Positions 35,254 to 44,522 are shown, counted from the stretch's first letter. The stretch: 64,000 nt of DNA from Promicromonospora iranensis (GCF_028994805.1 NZ_JAJQQP010000015.1:105898-169897), one strand, 5' to 3'. A program made the numbers and translations. Notes: a model not told the origin generated them from the letters alone.

Positions 35254-36525
35254 TCAGCTGCGCCGGATCAGGTCCAGCCGGGTCAGACGCCGACCCTGCA
35301 CCGCGGCGACGACCAGGTCGAGCCCGTCGACAGGGACGGTGTCCCCGACCTCGGCGATCCGACCCAGGCGGCTGACGACGTAGCCCGCCACGGTCTCGTA
35401 CGGACCGTCGGCCAGCGCGACCCCGGTCTGCTCGGCGAACTCTTCGATGGTGATGCCGGCTTCCACGGACCTGGTCCCGTCGGCGGACAGCGGTTGCGCG
35501 ACCTCGAGCATGTCGTGCTCGTCGCGGATGTCACCGACCATCTCCTCCACGAGGTCCTCGAGCGTGACGATCCCGTAGGTGCCGCCGTACTCGTCGACCA
35601 CCACGGCCAGGTGGCGCCGTTCCCGGCGCATCTGTGACAGCGCAGGGATCAGGTGCGTGGTGGTCGGCAGGTAGAGCATGGTGCGCGTCAGCTCGCGCAC
35701 CGGCGTGGTGCCCGAGACCCCGAACAGGTCCCGGACGTGCAGGACGCCGATCACGTCGTCGAAGTCCGTGCCGGTGACCGGGTAGCGCGAGTACGGGCTG
35801 GCCTGGACGAGCTCGAGCACCTCGGACACCGGCAGGTCGCCGTCGACGAAGGTCACCTCGCCGCGGGGGCGCATCACCTCGCTGACCGACCGGTCGGCGG
35901 CATCGAAGACGTCGCGCAAGATGCGGCGCTCCTCCTCGGGCAGCCCTTCGTGGGCCACCACGACGTCCCGCAGCTCGTCCTCGGACATCTCCTCGGAAGT
36001 GGCCCGCGGGTCTCCGCCGAGCAGGCGCACCACCGCGTTGGTGGACACCGACAGCAGCCACACCACCGGGCGCATCAAGGTCGCGAACCGGTCCAGCGGA
36101 GGCCCGACGGCCAGCGCGACGCTCTGGGAGCGCTGGAGCGCGAACCGCTTGGGGACCAGCTCACCGAGCACGAGCGAGAGGTAGGCGATGACCAGCGTCA
36201 GCATGATCAGCGAGAGGGTCTGCGCGATGTCGTCGGGCATCCCGGTGGCCGCGAGGACGGGTGCGAAGTCCGGGGCCAGCGTCGACGCACCGTAGGCCGC
36301 GGAGAAGAACCCCGCGACCGTCACGCCGATCTGGACGGCGGCGAGGAACCGGTTGGGGTCCCTGGCGACCGCGGCCACCCGGGCGCCGCGCCCGCCCCTG
36401 GCCTCCAGGCGGCTGATCTGGCTCCCGCGCAGCGAGACCAGGGCGAGCTCCGTGCCGGCGAAGACGCCACCGATCAGGATGAACAGCAGCACGAGCGCGA
36501 TGTTGACCCACGTGTCCTGGTCCAT
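35254..36525 (-). CDS. CNNM/CorC-type transporter with paired CBS domains
   Basis: 423 residues from the ATG at 36525, ten bases after GGAGG. An N-terminal DUF21/CNNM membrane domain (about residues 1-185, with FAGTELALVSLRGSQISRLE and ELVPKRFALQRS) is followed by two CBS domains (about 205-320, with RYPVTGTDFDDVIGVLHVRD and AVVVDEYGGTYGIVTLEDLV). It ends in a CorC_HlyC domain. This hemolysin-C-like group moves or senses Mg2+/Co2+. It is monocistronic as far as visible. Confidence 0.92.
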   Translation of the reverse strand: MDQDTWVNIALVLLFILIGGVFAGTELALVSLRGSQISRLEARGGRGARVAAVARDPNRFLAAVQIGVTVAGFFSAAYGASTLAPDFAPVLAATGMPDDIAQTLSLIMLTLVIAYLSLVLGELVPKRFALQRSQSVALAVGPPLDRFATLMRPVVWLLSVSTNAVVRLLGGDPRATSEEMSEDELRDVVVAHEGLPEEERRILRDVFDAADRSVSEVMRPRGEVTFVDGDLPVSEVLELVQASPYSRYPVTGTDFDDVIGVLHVRDLFGVSGTTPVRELTRTMLYLPTTTHLIPALSQMRRERRHLAVVVDEYGGTYGIVTLEDLVEEMVGDIRDEHDMLEVAQPLSADGTRSVEAGITIEEFAEQTGVALADGPYETVAGYVVSRLGRIAEVGDTVPVDGLDLVVAAVQGRRLTRLDLIRRS

Positions 36526-36682
36526 CAGACGCCCACCTCCCACATCCGGATCGGGCGGTGGGCGCGGGGACTGTGTGCGTCATCCATGGCGACGAGTACA
36601 TGATCCGAGGACTCGTGTGTCAAGCCGGGCCCCGCCGGCCGACGGCCGGCCCACCTCGATCGACCGTGCCGCGACGCTATAA

Positions 36683-36704
36683 CGGATTGAAGCGCTTGCA
36701 TCCG
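36683..36704. promoter_or_regulatory. Orphan LacI-type operator
   Basis: CGGAT-TG-AAGCGCTT-GC-ATCCG: a central AAGCGCTT with perfect outer CGGAT/ATCCG arms, the classic LacI-family format. The neighbours (CNNM transporter, globin) are not sugar genes and both face left. A GATAAG lies 3' of it. Probably a leftover of a deleted sugar gene. Confidence 0.55.
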
Positions 36705-36749
36705 TGATAAGAACGGTGAACTCGGAGCGCACGAGACCGGACACGCCCG

Positions 36750-37136
36750 CTACCCGCGCAGCCCCGCACCGATCGACTGAGGACCGTCCCAGCTCCAGTA
36801 CGGCATCGGCAGGTCTGCCGGGACGGCATCGGGCGTCTGGTGGTCGCGGTTCACGTGCTCCGTCGCCCACACGAACCAGTCGGTGAGGGCGGCACGCAGC
36901 CGTTCGTCGTCGGGCAGCCCTGCCTCGTCCATCGCCAGGACGAAGCAGCCGACGGCACGCGCGTCCATCTCGTCGTGCGGCCCGTTCCCGGAGTGGGCCC
37001 GGACGACACCCGTGTGGTCGCCCATGGGCGACCCTCCCCCGGTGTACGCGGGCGGGCCGTCCGCGAGCGCCATGACGGCGGGCATCCCGCCCATCGCGTC
37101 GTAGATGGTCCGGCTTCCGCCTGCCTCATCCGTCAT
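36750..37136 (-). CDS. Truncated-haemoglobin-like protein with internal deletion
   Basis: 128 residues. Its ends match the actinobacterial group II truncated globins: TIYDAMGGMPAVMALA at the start, then PPAYTGG, VVRAHSGNG, FVLAMDEAGLPDDERLRAAL and LPMPYWSWDGP. The ~40 residues normally lying between the first helix and PPAYTGG (B to E helices, including distal haem-pocket residues) are absent, and the frame is kept. Such a protein would be unlikely to hold haem normally. It may be a decaying gene or a repurposed fold. Confidence 0.65.
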   Translation of the reverse strand: MTDEAGGSRTIYDAMGGMPAVMALADGPPAYTGGGSPMGDHTGVVRAHSGNGPHDEMDARAVGCFVLAMDEAGLPDDERLRAALTDWFVWATEHVNRDHQTPDAVPADLPMPYWSWDGPQSIGAGLRG

Positions 37137-37169
37137 GGGTTCACGCTACTGCCACGGACGGCGACGACA

Positions 37170-37900
37170 TCACCCCCACGGACGGCGGTCGGCGGACCAG
37201 GCCTGTCGTTCCTCGCTGCGCGGGTCCTCCACCTCGGCCCACTCGGCGTCGATGTGCATGGTGGACCGGCGCCGGTCGTCGTACCGGGCCCACCCCGGGT
37301 CACCGGTGCGGGCGAACCGCACCCAGGCCTCGTGCATCCGCGTGGCGAGCCCGGTCGGGGGCCGCCGGGGGCCGAGCAGCGCGTTCGGCCCGTTCAGGAC
37401 CGGCAGGCCGGTCGTGTCGAAGACGAAGGGCAGCTCGACCGCGTGCGTGGCGCCCAGCTGTCCGTCGAGCGCCTCGGAACGCCACGCGAACTCGTAGGCG
37501 AACGTGGACGACGGCGCACGGGAGGCGTGCGCCTCGGCGAGCGCCCAGCTGCCGGCGCCGAACAGGGCGTCACCCATGATCGCGGACCGCAGCTCACCGG
37601 AGGTCGCCCGCGGCCTGGAGGCGCGATAGGTCTCGACGAGGTCCAGCGGGCTCGGGTGGGGCGCGGTCGCGGCTCGCGTGACGTCCGCCGCGTCCGAGGC
37701 GGCGAACGCGTCGACCGGGACCAGGTAGAGGTGCCCTTCCTCCGTGGTGGTCCCGACGAGCAGGTCCACGTCCGCAGAAGCGCCCGAGGCGACCGACACG
37801 GCAGGCTGCTCGTCGAGGACCAGGCTGAACGGGCTCAGCCCGATGAGCGGGTCGTAGTGGGTCTCGGTCCGCAGCAGCCGGCTGCTCGCCGAGGCGGCCA
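37170..37900 (-). pseudogene. Carboxylesterase type B, C-terminal fragment
   Basis: From about 37900 the minus frame reads as the C-terminal half of a COesterase: VDLLVGTTTEEGHLYLVPVD, FAYEFAWRSEALDGQLGATH, HAVELPFVFDTTGL and RMHEAWVRFARTGDPGW. The His of the catalytic triad region (GATHAVELPF) is present, but the N-terminal half with the G-E-S-A-G nucleophile is gone. Upstream of 37900 the frame is shadow of the LuxR fragment. Two truncated genes meet here. Confidence 0.75.
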
Positions 37901-37908
37901 GGAGCGCC

Positions 37909-38493
37909 GTGCTGACCGGCGATCTCGCCTGGGTGGAGCACCTGGCGCAGGCGGTGCGCGCCCGGACCGAGGATGCCTCGCTCATCGCCGCCGCCACCGT
38001 CCAGGTGAGCCGGCTCACGGTGCTCACCGCCCGCCACACCACCGCGTTCGCCCGGCTGATGCGGGCGGCCGCCCCGTTCGCGACGACACAGCCCGACAGC
38101 GCGCTGGACATCCTCGCGGACGCCGCCGTGGCGCAGTTCTACTCAGGACGAGAGTCCGAGCGGCACGCGATCTACGAGGCCAGGGCGCCGCTCGCCGAAG
38201 CACTGGAGACCTTCCGACGCCTGGGCGCCGCGCCGTGGATCGAGCGAGCACGCACGGAATCGCGTGCCGCAGGCGTCGACGTCGGCACGTCGGCCGGCGA
38301 TGCTCTCGCCGACCTGTCGCCGCAGCAGCAGCAGATCATCAGGCTCGCCGCCCGCGGTCTCACCAACCGCGAGATCGGCGAGCGGCTCTTCATCTCCCCG
38401 CGCACCGTGGGCTCTCATCTGTACCGCAGCTTTCCCCGCCTGGGCGTCACGGCACGGTCGCAGCTCCGAGACGTCGTGGAGGGCACTACGTGA
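37909..38493 (+). pseudogene. LuxR-family (LAL-type) regulator, C-terminal fragment
   Basis: The frame retains a tetratricopeptide-like tail (LAEALETFRRLGAAPWIERA) and a good LuxR HTH (LSPQQQQIIRLAARGLTNRE, RTVGSHLYRSFPRLGV). That is the end of a large ATP-binding LuxR protein. The P-loop and sensor parts are missing, and the part before it appears internally shortened. An ATG at 37909 could still express a 194-residue DNA-binding fragment. It overlaps the GNAT gene end by 8 bases. Confidence 0.65.
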
Positions 38494-38941
38494 GGTCGAG
38501 GGCGAAGCACCTGGCCATCGGCTCACCGACGTAGGGCCCGTAGCCGTCGGTGCGGTGATAGCCCTCGCGCGCGTAGAACCGGATGGCGTCGGGCTGCTCC
38601 GTACCGGTCGAGAGCACCAGGGTCTCGACCCCGAGCCGCCGGGCGTGGTCCTCCAGCGCGCGCAGGATGCCGGTCGCCGCCCCGGTCCCGCGGGCGTGCG
38701 GGCTCACGTACATCCGCTTGACCTCCCCGGTGCCGTCGTCCAGGACCCGCAGGGCGCCACAGCCGATCGCCACCCCGTCCGGGTCGCGGGCGACCAGGAA
38801 CGTACTCACCGTCTCGGCGGTGGGCGCCTCGACCTCCTGGTCAGGGATGTTGTAGCGGGCGGCCAGCTCCGACCGCATGTCGTCGCGCAGGCGGACGCCG
38901 TCCGCGCCGTCCCACGCCTCTTCTGCAATGGTCACAGCCAT
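38486..38941 (-). CDS. GNAT acetyltransferase
   Basis: 151 residues. Core motif A is EVKRMYVSPHARGTGAATGI, followed by LGVETLVLSTGTEQPDAIRF and the terminal FYAREGYHRTDGYGPY. This matches the small PhnO/YpeA-like GNATs. The substrate is unknown. It starts at the ATG at 38941 and converges with the LuxR fragment, overlapping by 8 bases. Confidence 0.85.
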   Translation of the reverse strand: MAVTIAEEAWDGADGVRLRDDMRSELAARYNIPDQEVEAPTAETVSTFLVARDPDGVAIGCGALRVLDDGTGEVKRMYVSPHARGTGAATGILRALEDHARRLGVETLVLSTGTEQPDAIRFYAREGYHRTDGYGPYVGEPMARCFALDLT

Positions 38942-39010
38942 GATGCTCCGATCGGTGTGCTGAGGAAGGTGTGCTGAGGAACCCGGACACTACGCTCCCA
39001 CCGTGAGACG

Positions 39011-40711
39011 TCACTGTGAGACACAGGTGAACGAGCTCGCGTGGTCGACGTCGCCGGATCCGTTGTACTTCGGCCAGCTGGGAAACAGGCACAGCGGTCT
39101 GGTCCGGCCGGGAACGCCGGCGTCATCGGTCAGGACGACGTCGTTCGCCGGATCAGCTCCCTGCTCCACCCAGTTCTCGATCACGGCCAGCTGATCCCAC
39201 TCCGGCTGGAAGACGGACGACGGTCCGTGCTGGGCACCGGGGATCTCGTAGTACCGGACGAACGAGTCCACGCGCGAGGGGCCCATCGCCGCCTGCATGC
39301 GGGAGTAGTAGTGCCTGCTCGTCCTGGCCGCGGGCTCGGCGCTCCCCGTCCAGAGGAGAAGCTTTCCTCCACCGTTCAGGAAAGGAGACAGGTCGGTGGT
39401 GTTCGAGAAGAGTGCCGAATGGGCCTCGAGGTAGGAAGCCATGCCACTTCCGCTCGTCACGTCCATCGTCAGGGTGTTGAACTCCGGATCCCCGACGACC
39501 ATGTGGCGGACCACCCCGTCGGCGAGTGACGCCCCCGAGGACATCTGCGGCGTCAGCGGGAAAGCGGGGGGCGTCGAGCCGTACACGCCGACCTGGGTCA
39601 GCAGCTCCTTGTGCACAGCATCGGGAACGCCCCCACCGTGGTCGGCGAGGTAGACCGGATAGCCGGGGAGACTCGACTCGCCCGTGCCGATCACGTAGGA
39701 CAAGGAGGTCGGATCGTTGATCCGCTTCAGGGCGGCGAGCTGGACGTCGGACAAGCAGGCGTCGCTCGTGTCCCCTCCGTGCGGACACCTCAGGGTGGCT
39801 GGGTCGAGACGAGCTTCGCAGGCGCGGGTGTTGCTGATCACGCCGTCCTCCGCGCCGTCGAGCGCGTCACACGCTGCCAGCACGCCGGTGTACAGCGTGT
39901 GTCGCTCGGCCTCGTTCAGCCAGGCCCCGGGAGTGGCCACCGCCTGAGCCGCGGCGAGCCCGCCGAGCGCCACCGCGGTGACATTCCAGCCCGCCGCGCC
40001 CGCGACCACGCCGTCCCAGTCGGCCGGCCAGCGCTGGGCCACGGCCAGCGCCTCGCCGCCGCCCTTCGAGTAGCCGATGAAGTAGGACGTGCCGGGCGCA
40101 CGGCCGTAGTGGGACCTGACCAGCCGCACCGCGACATCACGGGTCTTCTTCAGAGCATCGCCGGCGTAGTTCTTGAGAGCCTCGTCGTTGGAGCCGAAGG
40201 CGGCGGGGTGCTCTCCCTCCTCGTTCTGGTGCCCGGAGTCGCTCGCGAAGACCGCGTAGCCCCGGCTGAGCGGAAGTGGCTGCTTCTGGGAGCCCCAGAG
40301 GTTGGACGCATTCGTGAGCGGAGGGACGACGCCGTTCAGGCCGGCACCGCCCAGCATCACGGCCTTGCCGTTCCATCTCTTCGGAAGCGCCAGCTGAAAG
40401 GTGATGTCCGGCGCGGTCGGATCAACCGGCCTGATGATCCCGGAGACCAGACAGTGCCTGCCGTACGCCTGGTCCCCGGAGCCACCAGCGCGCGCGGCGC
40501 GCGCCGAGGACACGGAGGCACCGCGGGTGGGCAGGCCGATCGCGCTCGCTGCGATCTCGACGCCGGCCAGGTCGGAGCACGACGTCCCGGCGGCCGCATC
40601 TCGTGGGCGACCGGAGCCGTAGGCGGTGGTCACCGACATCGCGAGTGCCGTGACGAGGAGCACCACGACCGAGGAGAGCGTCAGCCTGTTGCGTCGAAGA
40701 GAGACGGGCAT
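39011..40711 (-). CDS. Secreted tannase/feruloyl-esterase family protein
   Basis: 566 residues with an N-terminal signal (LSSVVVLLVTALAMSVTTAYG). The fold is PF07519-like: LALPKRWNGKAVMLGGAGLN, then the nucleophile elbow IGYSKGGGEALAVAQRWPAD. The family's CS-D-HC motif is altered: Cys before the nucleophile Ser is Tyr (GYSKGG), Cys after the catalytic His is Gly (AQHGPS), and the Asp loop reads GSAEP. Both partners of the usual disulfide are lost together. It may be an esterase of changed specificity. The TetR gene upstream likely represses it. Confidence 0.85.
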   Translation of the reverse strand: MPVSLRRNRLTLSSVVVLLVTALAMSVTTAYGSGRPRDAAAGTSCSDLAGVEIAASAIGLPTRGASVSSARAARAGGSGDQAYGRHCLVSGIIRPVDPTAPDITFQLALPKRWNGKAVMLGGAGLNGVVPPLTNASNLWGSQKQPLPLSRGYAVFASDSGHQNEEGEHPAAFGSNDEALKNYAGDALKKTRDVAVRLVRSHYGRAPGTSYFIGYSKGGGEALAVAQRWPADWDGVVAGAAGWNVTAVALGGLAAAQAVATPGAWLNEAERHTLYTGVLAACDALDGAEDGVISNTRACEARLDPATLRCPHGGDTSDACLSDVQLAALKRINDPTSLSYVIGTGESSLPGYPVYLADHGGGVPDAVHKELLTQVGVYGSTPPAFPLTPQMSSGASLADGVVRHMVVGDPEFNTLTMDVTSGSGMASYLEAHSALFSNTTDLSPFLNGGGKLLLWTGSAEPAARTSRHYYSRMQAAMGPSRVDSFVRYYEIPGAQHGPSSVFQPEWDQLAVIENWVEQGADPANDVVLTDDAGVPGRTRPLCLFPSWPKYNGSGDVDHASSFTCVSQ

Positions 40712-40809
40712 GCGTGCGTCCTGTTCAGCCGTGGTCGACCACCGGTCCTCGGCCGCCTCCGCTCGGTGACGACCACCGGTCGCACACGCGGGATTGGCAG
40801 AGTCTGACT

Positions 40810-40830
40810 ACCTGGCAGGCTATGCCAGGT
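40810..40830. promoter_or_regulatory. Operator-like palindrome before the tannase gene
   Basis: ACCTGGCA-N5-TGCCAGGT, a perfect 8-bp inverted repeat about 100 bases upstream of the tannase start and downstream of the TetR stop. A likely TetR target. Confidence 0.5.
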
Positions 40831-40894
40831 CGGACATGACGGTCAAGCAATCGCTCACCTGCGGGTGGCCTCGAGGCGCGGGTGGAACAGCCTG

Positions 40895-41491
40895 TCAGCG
40901 GCGGACGGCCGCGAGCATCTCTTCGCACAGGCCGAACGGGTCCACCGTGCCGCCCTGGCGCACCCAGAGCTCCGACGCGGCGTCGACGCACGCGAACACC
41001 GTGGCGATGATGCCCACCGCACGCACATCGGGCACTGGACCTGACTCGACGCCCATCCGGGCCTCGACGACGGGCACCAGTGCTGCCTGCCACCTCAGTC
41101 GCTTCTCGTAGTACCGCGACCGCAACGGCGGGTTGTCGAAGATCAGCGTGGTGATCTCCAGCACCCGTTCCGGCGTGTGGTTCGCCGACGAGATGGCGGC
41201 GAACCCGGCGAGCAGCGCGTCCCAGGTCGACATCTCAGCAGGCTGGGCCTTGACGGTGCTGACCAGCAGTTGCCCGAGGCCGTCCTGGTCGCCGCAGACC
41301 AGATCCTCCTTGGTGCCGAAGTAGCGAAAGAGGGAACGCTGTGACACACCGGCTTGCTGGGCGACCTGGGCGACGGTCACCGCTTCGTAGCCGTGCTCGG
41401 CGAACAGCGCCAGTGCGGTGTCGACGATCTCCGCCACGGCGGCCTGCCTCGACCGGTCCCACAGGCTGGTCGACTGGCGCGATGTGTCCAT
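40895..41491 (-). CDS. TetR-family regulator
   Basis: 198 residues with HTH YEAVTVAQVAQQAGVSQRSL and FRYFGTKEDLV (about residues 36-68). The C-terminal half is of the MftR-like TetR_C type. It is upstream of and codirectional with the tannase gene. Confidence 0.88.
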   Translation of the reverse strand: MDTSRQSTSLWDRSRQAAVAEIVDTALALFAEHGYEAVTVAQVAQQAGVSQRSLFRYFGTKEDLVCGDQDGLGQLLVSTVKAQPAEMSTWDALLAGFAAISSANHTPERVLEITTLIFDNPPLRSRYYEKRLRWQAALVPVVEARMGVESGPVPDVRAVGIIATVFACVDAASELWVRQGGTVDPFGLCEEMLAAVRR

Positions 41492-41540
41492 TGCTCTCCA
41501 TCGCTGTCGGCGGCAGCCCTGACTGGCTCGCCGGAGTCAG

Positions 41541-42599
41541 CTACATGATCTCTGGATCGACGATCGAAGTCGAACGCGTGGCCGCCGCGGCCCGGGAGAT
41601 CGCGTCGAGCAGCCGGACCGTCTCCACGGCCTCGTCGATCCCGACGGGAACCAGCGGAGACGTCTCCAGGGCAGACGTCTCCAGGGCCGAGACGATCTGC
41701 GTCCACTGGGCCAGGTGTCCCGCGTGCCCGATCGCGAGCGGGTCGGCCGCGCCGCTGGTGATGCCGCCTGCTTCCGGTGGCGGCACCCCCGGGACGTCCC
41801 ACCGCCGCACCTCGCCCTGGCCGAGCTCGACCGAGCCCCGGGAGCCGAACAGCGAGATCGTCGCCGGGAACCCGGGCGGCGTCGCGGTCGTGGTGGTGAC
41901 CACGCCCAGCGCACCGGACACGAACCGGAGCGTCGCCACCGTCGTGTCCTCGGCGTCGATCGGGTGAGCGAGCGTCGCGGACTGGGCCGTCACCGACTCG
42001 ACCGGGCCGCACAGCCAGCGCAGCAGGTCGACGTTGTGCACGCCCTGGTTCATGAGCGAACCGCCGCCCTGCGCCTGCGTGGAGCGCCAGCCCGCCGCGC
42101 GGTAGTAGTCGTCGTCGCGGAACCAGTGGACGTTCGTCATCGCGAGCCGCAGCTCGCCCAGCGCTCCGTCGTTGAGGGCCTTCTTGAGCGCGACGTGCTC
42201 GGCCTCCAGACGCCGCTGGGAGATCACCGAGACCATCAGCCCACGCTCGCGGGCGGAACGCGCGACGCGCAGCGCGTCGTCGACCTCCAGTGCGAGCGGC
42301 TTCTCGACGACGACGTGGCGCCCCGCCTCCAGAGCCGCGAGCGCCAGCGCCGCGTGCGTGCCGCTCGGGGTGCAGATCGCCACGACGTCGACGTCGGGGT
42401 GGGCGATGACGTCGTGCGGCTCCAGGCGCTCCGCGGGCCGGGCCGCGGGGCCCGGCGCGGTCGCGGGCCCCCTGCCGCTGAACGCGACCAGCCGGGCCCG
42501 GCCCTCGAGCTCGCGGAGCGCCCGGGCGTGCATGATGCCGATGCCACCCATCCCGACGATGCCCACGCCGAAGCCGTGCGTGCTCACGGGGTCGGTCAC
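41541..42599 (-). CDS. Gfo/Idh/MocA-family oxidoreductase
   Basis: 352 residues from the GTG at 42599, overlapping the ABC ATPase stop (GTGA). N-terminal Rossmann fold GFGVGIVGMGGIGIMHARAL, then DVVAICTPSGTHAALALAAL and VVVEKPLAL with the conserved E-K-P. The C-terminal domain has GGGSLMNQGVHNVDLLRWLC (the catalytic-region His). The family uses NAD(P)+ to oxidise or reduce sugars and inositols, often at C3. A 15-base tandem duplication adds a second ALETS near 41658-41687. It is the last gene of the importer operon. Confidence 0.9.
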   Translation of the reverse strand: MTDPVSTHGFGVGIVGMGGIGIMHARALRELEGRARLVAFSGRGPATAPGPAARPAERLEPHDVIAHPDVDVVAICTPSGTHAALALAALEAGRHVVVEKPLALEVDDALRVARSARERGLMVSVISQRRLEAEHVALKKALNDGALGELRLAMTNVHWFRDDDYYRAAGWRSTQAQGGGSLMNQGVHNVDLLRWLCGPVESVTAQSATLAHPIDAEDTTVATLRFVSGALGVVTTTTATPPGFPATISLFGSRGSVELGQGEVRRWDVPGVPPPEAGGITSGAADPLAIGHAGHLAQWTQIVSALETSALETSPLVPVGIDEAVETVRLLDAISRAAAATRSTSIVDPEIM

Positions 42600-43414
42600 T
42601 CGGCCACGTGGCTCGCGCCGAGCAGGTCGCGCAGGCGCTCGGCCGCCGCGGTGAAGCGGGGGTCGGCGAGCGTCGCGCCGTACTCGCGACGGTCCGGCAG
42701 CCCCGGTTCGAGCATCTCGATGATCCGGCCGGGGCGCGGGCTCATGACGACGATCCGGCTGCCCAGGTACACCGCCTCGGGCACGGAGTGCGTGACGAGC
42801 ACGACCGTCGTCCCGGTCTCCCGCCAGATCCGGTTCATCTCGATGTTCATCTGCTCGCGGGTGAGCGCGTCGAGCGCCCCGAACGGCTCGTCCATAAGGA
42901 GCACCCGCGGCTCGTGCAGGAGCGCGCGGCACAGCGCGACCCGCTGCTGCATGCCGCCGGACAGCTCGTGCGGGAGCGCCTTCTCGAACCCGGTGAGCCC
43001 GGTCAGCGCGATGAGATGGTCGGCGCGCTCCTCCGCGCGCCGCCGGTCCATCCCGCGCATCTCGGCCTGGAGCAGGATGTTCTTGCGCACGCCCCGCCAC
43101 TCGAGCAGGGCCGAGCGCTGGAACGCGAACCCGATCTCGCGCTGCGGCGTGGTGACCCGCTCCCCGTAGAGGTGGACGTCGCCCTCGGTGATGCGGGTCA
43201 GTCCCGCGACGATCTTCAGCAGCGTCGACTTGCCGCAGCCGGAGGGCCCCGCGATGGTGACGAACTCGCCGGGGCGCACCGTGAGCGACACGTCGTCGAG
43301 CGCGACGGTCTCCGAGCGCTTCGACGTGAAGCGCTTGGTGAGGTGCGAGACCTCGATGATCGGCTCGGTGCCGTCGGCCCGGGCAGCCGCTGCGGCGTCG
43401 GTCGTGGCGGTCAC
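42596..43414 (-). CDS. ABC transporter ATPase, nitrate/sulfonate/taurine type
   Basis: 272 residues from the GTG at 43414, overlapping the binding-protein stop. Walker A GPSGCGKST, Q-loop AFQ, signature LSGGMQQRVALCRAL, Walker B VLLMDEPFGALD and VTHSVPEAV are all present. It belongs to the SsuB/TauB/ThiZ subgroup and serves the THI5-like binding protein and permease of this operon. Confidence 0.92.
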   Translation of the reverse strand: MTATTDAAAAARADGTEPIIEVSHLTKRFTSKRSETVALDDVSLTVRPGEFVTIAGPSGCGKSTLLKIVAGLTRITEGDVHLYGERVTTPQREIGFAFQRSALLEWRGVRKNILLQAEMRGMDRRRAEERADHLIALTGLTGFEKALPHELSGGMQQRVALCRALLHEPRVLLMDEPFGALDALTREQMNIEMNRIWRETGTTVVLVTHSVPEAVYLGSRIVVMSPRPGRIIEMLEPGLPDRREYGATLADPRFTAAAERLRDLLGASHVAE

Positions 43415-44430
43415 AGGTCCTCCCCGAAGGTCGCGTCCCAGTACGTGTCCGGCGTCGCCGGGCCCTCGAAGTCCGTGTTCTCGGACAGGAAGGTCAGTGT
43501 GTCGGTCCACTGCTCCTCGGAGTTGACGCCGGGTGCGGGGGCGGTCTCGAGGTCGAGGAGCTCGATCGTCGCCTCGAGCTGCGCCGCCAGCACGCTCTCG
43601 TCCGGCGCCTGCTCCGCGCCCGCCGCCATGGCGGCGACGGCGGCCTCGGGATCCTCCGACGCGGCGAGGAACGACTCCGACGTCGCCCGCACCATCGCCT
43701 GGACGAGCTCCGGGTCGCTCTCGATCGTCGCCTCGTTCGCCACCAGGCCCGTGCCGAGCAGGTTCATGCCGAAGTCCGAGAACGGCAGCGCGGACACCTC
43801 CTTGCCGGTCTGGTTCTCGATGGTGGGCGCCTGGTCGTGATGGAAGCCCTGGATCGCGTCGACCTTGCCCTCGATCAGCGCCGCGATCTTGCCCGCGGCG
43901 TCGACGTTGACCACCGTCACGTCCGCGGGGTCCACGCCGTTGAGCTCGAGCCACGCCGGGAACGTGCCGTACATGGCGTCGCCGGGGGTGCCGCCGACCG
44001 TCTTGCCCACGAGGTCGGCGGGCTCGGTGATGCCCTGGTCGTCGAAGAACTCGACCGAGCTGGGGCCGGTCTGCAGGAAGACGCCGACGCTGCGCACGGG
44101 CATGCCCGAGCTGATCCCGTTCGCCAGGGGCGGTGTGTCCGCCCACCCGAAGTCGGTGTTGCGCTGCGCCACCTGCTGGACGGTGTTGCCGGAGCCGTTG
44201 CCCGGCTGGATCGTGAGGTCGATGCCCGCGTCCTCGAAGATCCCCTGCTCCACGCCGTGGTAGAACGGCGCGTGCTCGCCGTACGGGACCCAGTTGAGGG
44301 TCACGGTGACCTCTCTCAGGCCGCCGTCCGAACCGCCCGGGGAGTCCCCGCCGGTCTGCCCGCAGGCCGAGACCATGAACACTGCGACGCCGGTCACTGC
44401 CAGCGACTTTCCGAACGTGCCACCACGCAT
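43411..44430 (-). CDS. THI5/NMT1-like substrate-binding lipoprotein
   Basis: 339 residues from the ATG at 44430. Lipobox FMVSACGQ. The NMT1/THI5 domain starts VTLNWVPYGEHAPFYHGVEQ and contains FGWADTPPLANGISSGMPV and VDAIQGFHHDQ. Relatives bind pyrimidine precursors, riboflavin, sulfonates or other small molecules. No TPP riboswitch is visible in the operon leader, and an oxidoreductase rather than thiamine genes follows, so a thiamine role is doubtful. The cognate substrate may be an aglycone or sugar derivative. Confidence 0.9.
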   Translation of the reverse strand: MRGGTFGKSLAVTGVAVFMVSACGQTGGDSPGGSDGGLREVTVTLNWVPYGEHAPFYHGVEQGIFEDAGIDLTIQPGNGSGNTVQQVAQRNTDFGWADTPPLANGISSGMPVRSVGVFLQTGPSSVEFFDDQGITEPADLVGKTVGGTPGDAMYGTFPAWLELNGVDPADVTVVNVDAAGKIAALIEGKVDAIQGFHHDQAPTIENQTGKEVSALPFSDFGMNLLGTGLVANEATIESDPELVQAMVRATSESFLAASEDPEAAVAAMAAGAEQAPDESVLAAQLEATIELLDLETAPAPGVNSEEQWTDTLTFLSENTDFEGPATPDTYWDATFGEDL

Positions 44431-44522
44431 GGGTAGAGCCCTTCTGCTCGTTCCACCGTCTCGGACGGGGAGGACGCGGGAGTCGTGCCTGTCGGCCCGG
44501 AGGGGCCTGTCGGTCCTGCGGG

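Noticed and set aside
41658..41687. Tandem 15-base repeat in the Gfo/Idh gene as a phase-variable site
   Set aside because: The unit is 15 bases, so copy change keeps the frame and only adds or removes an ALETS-type insert.
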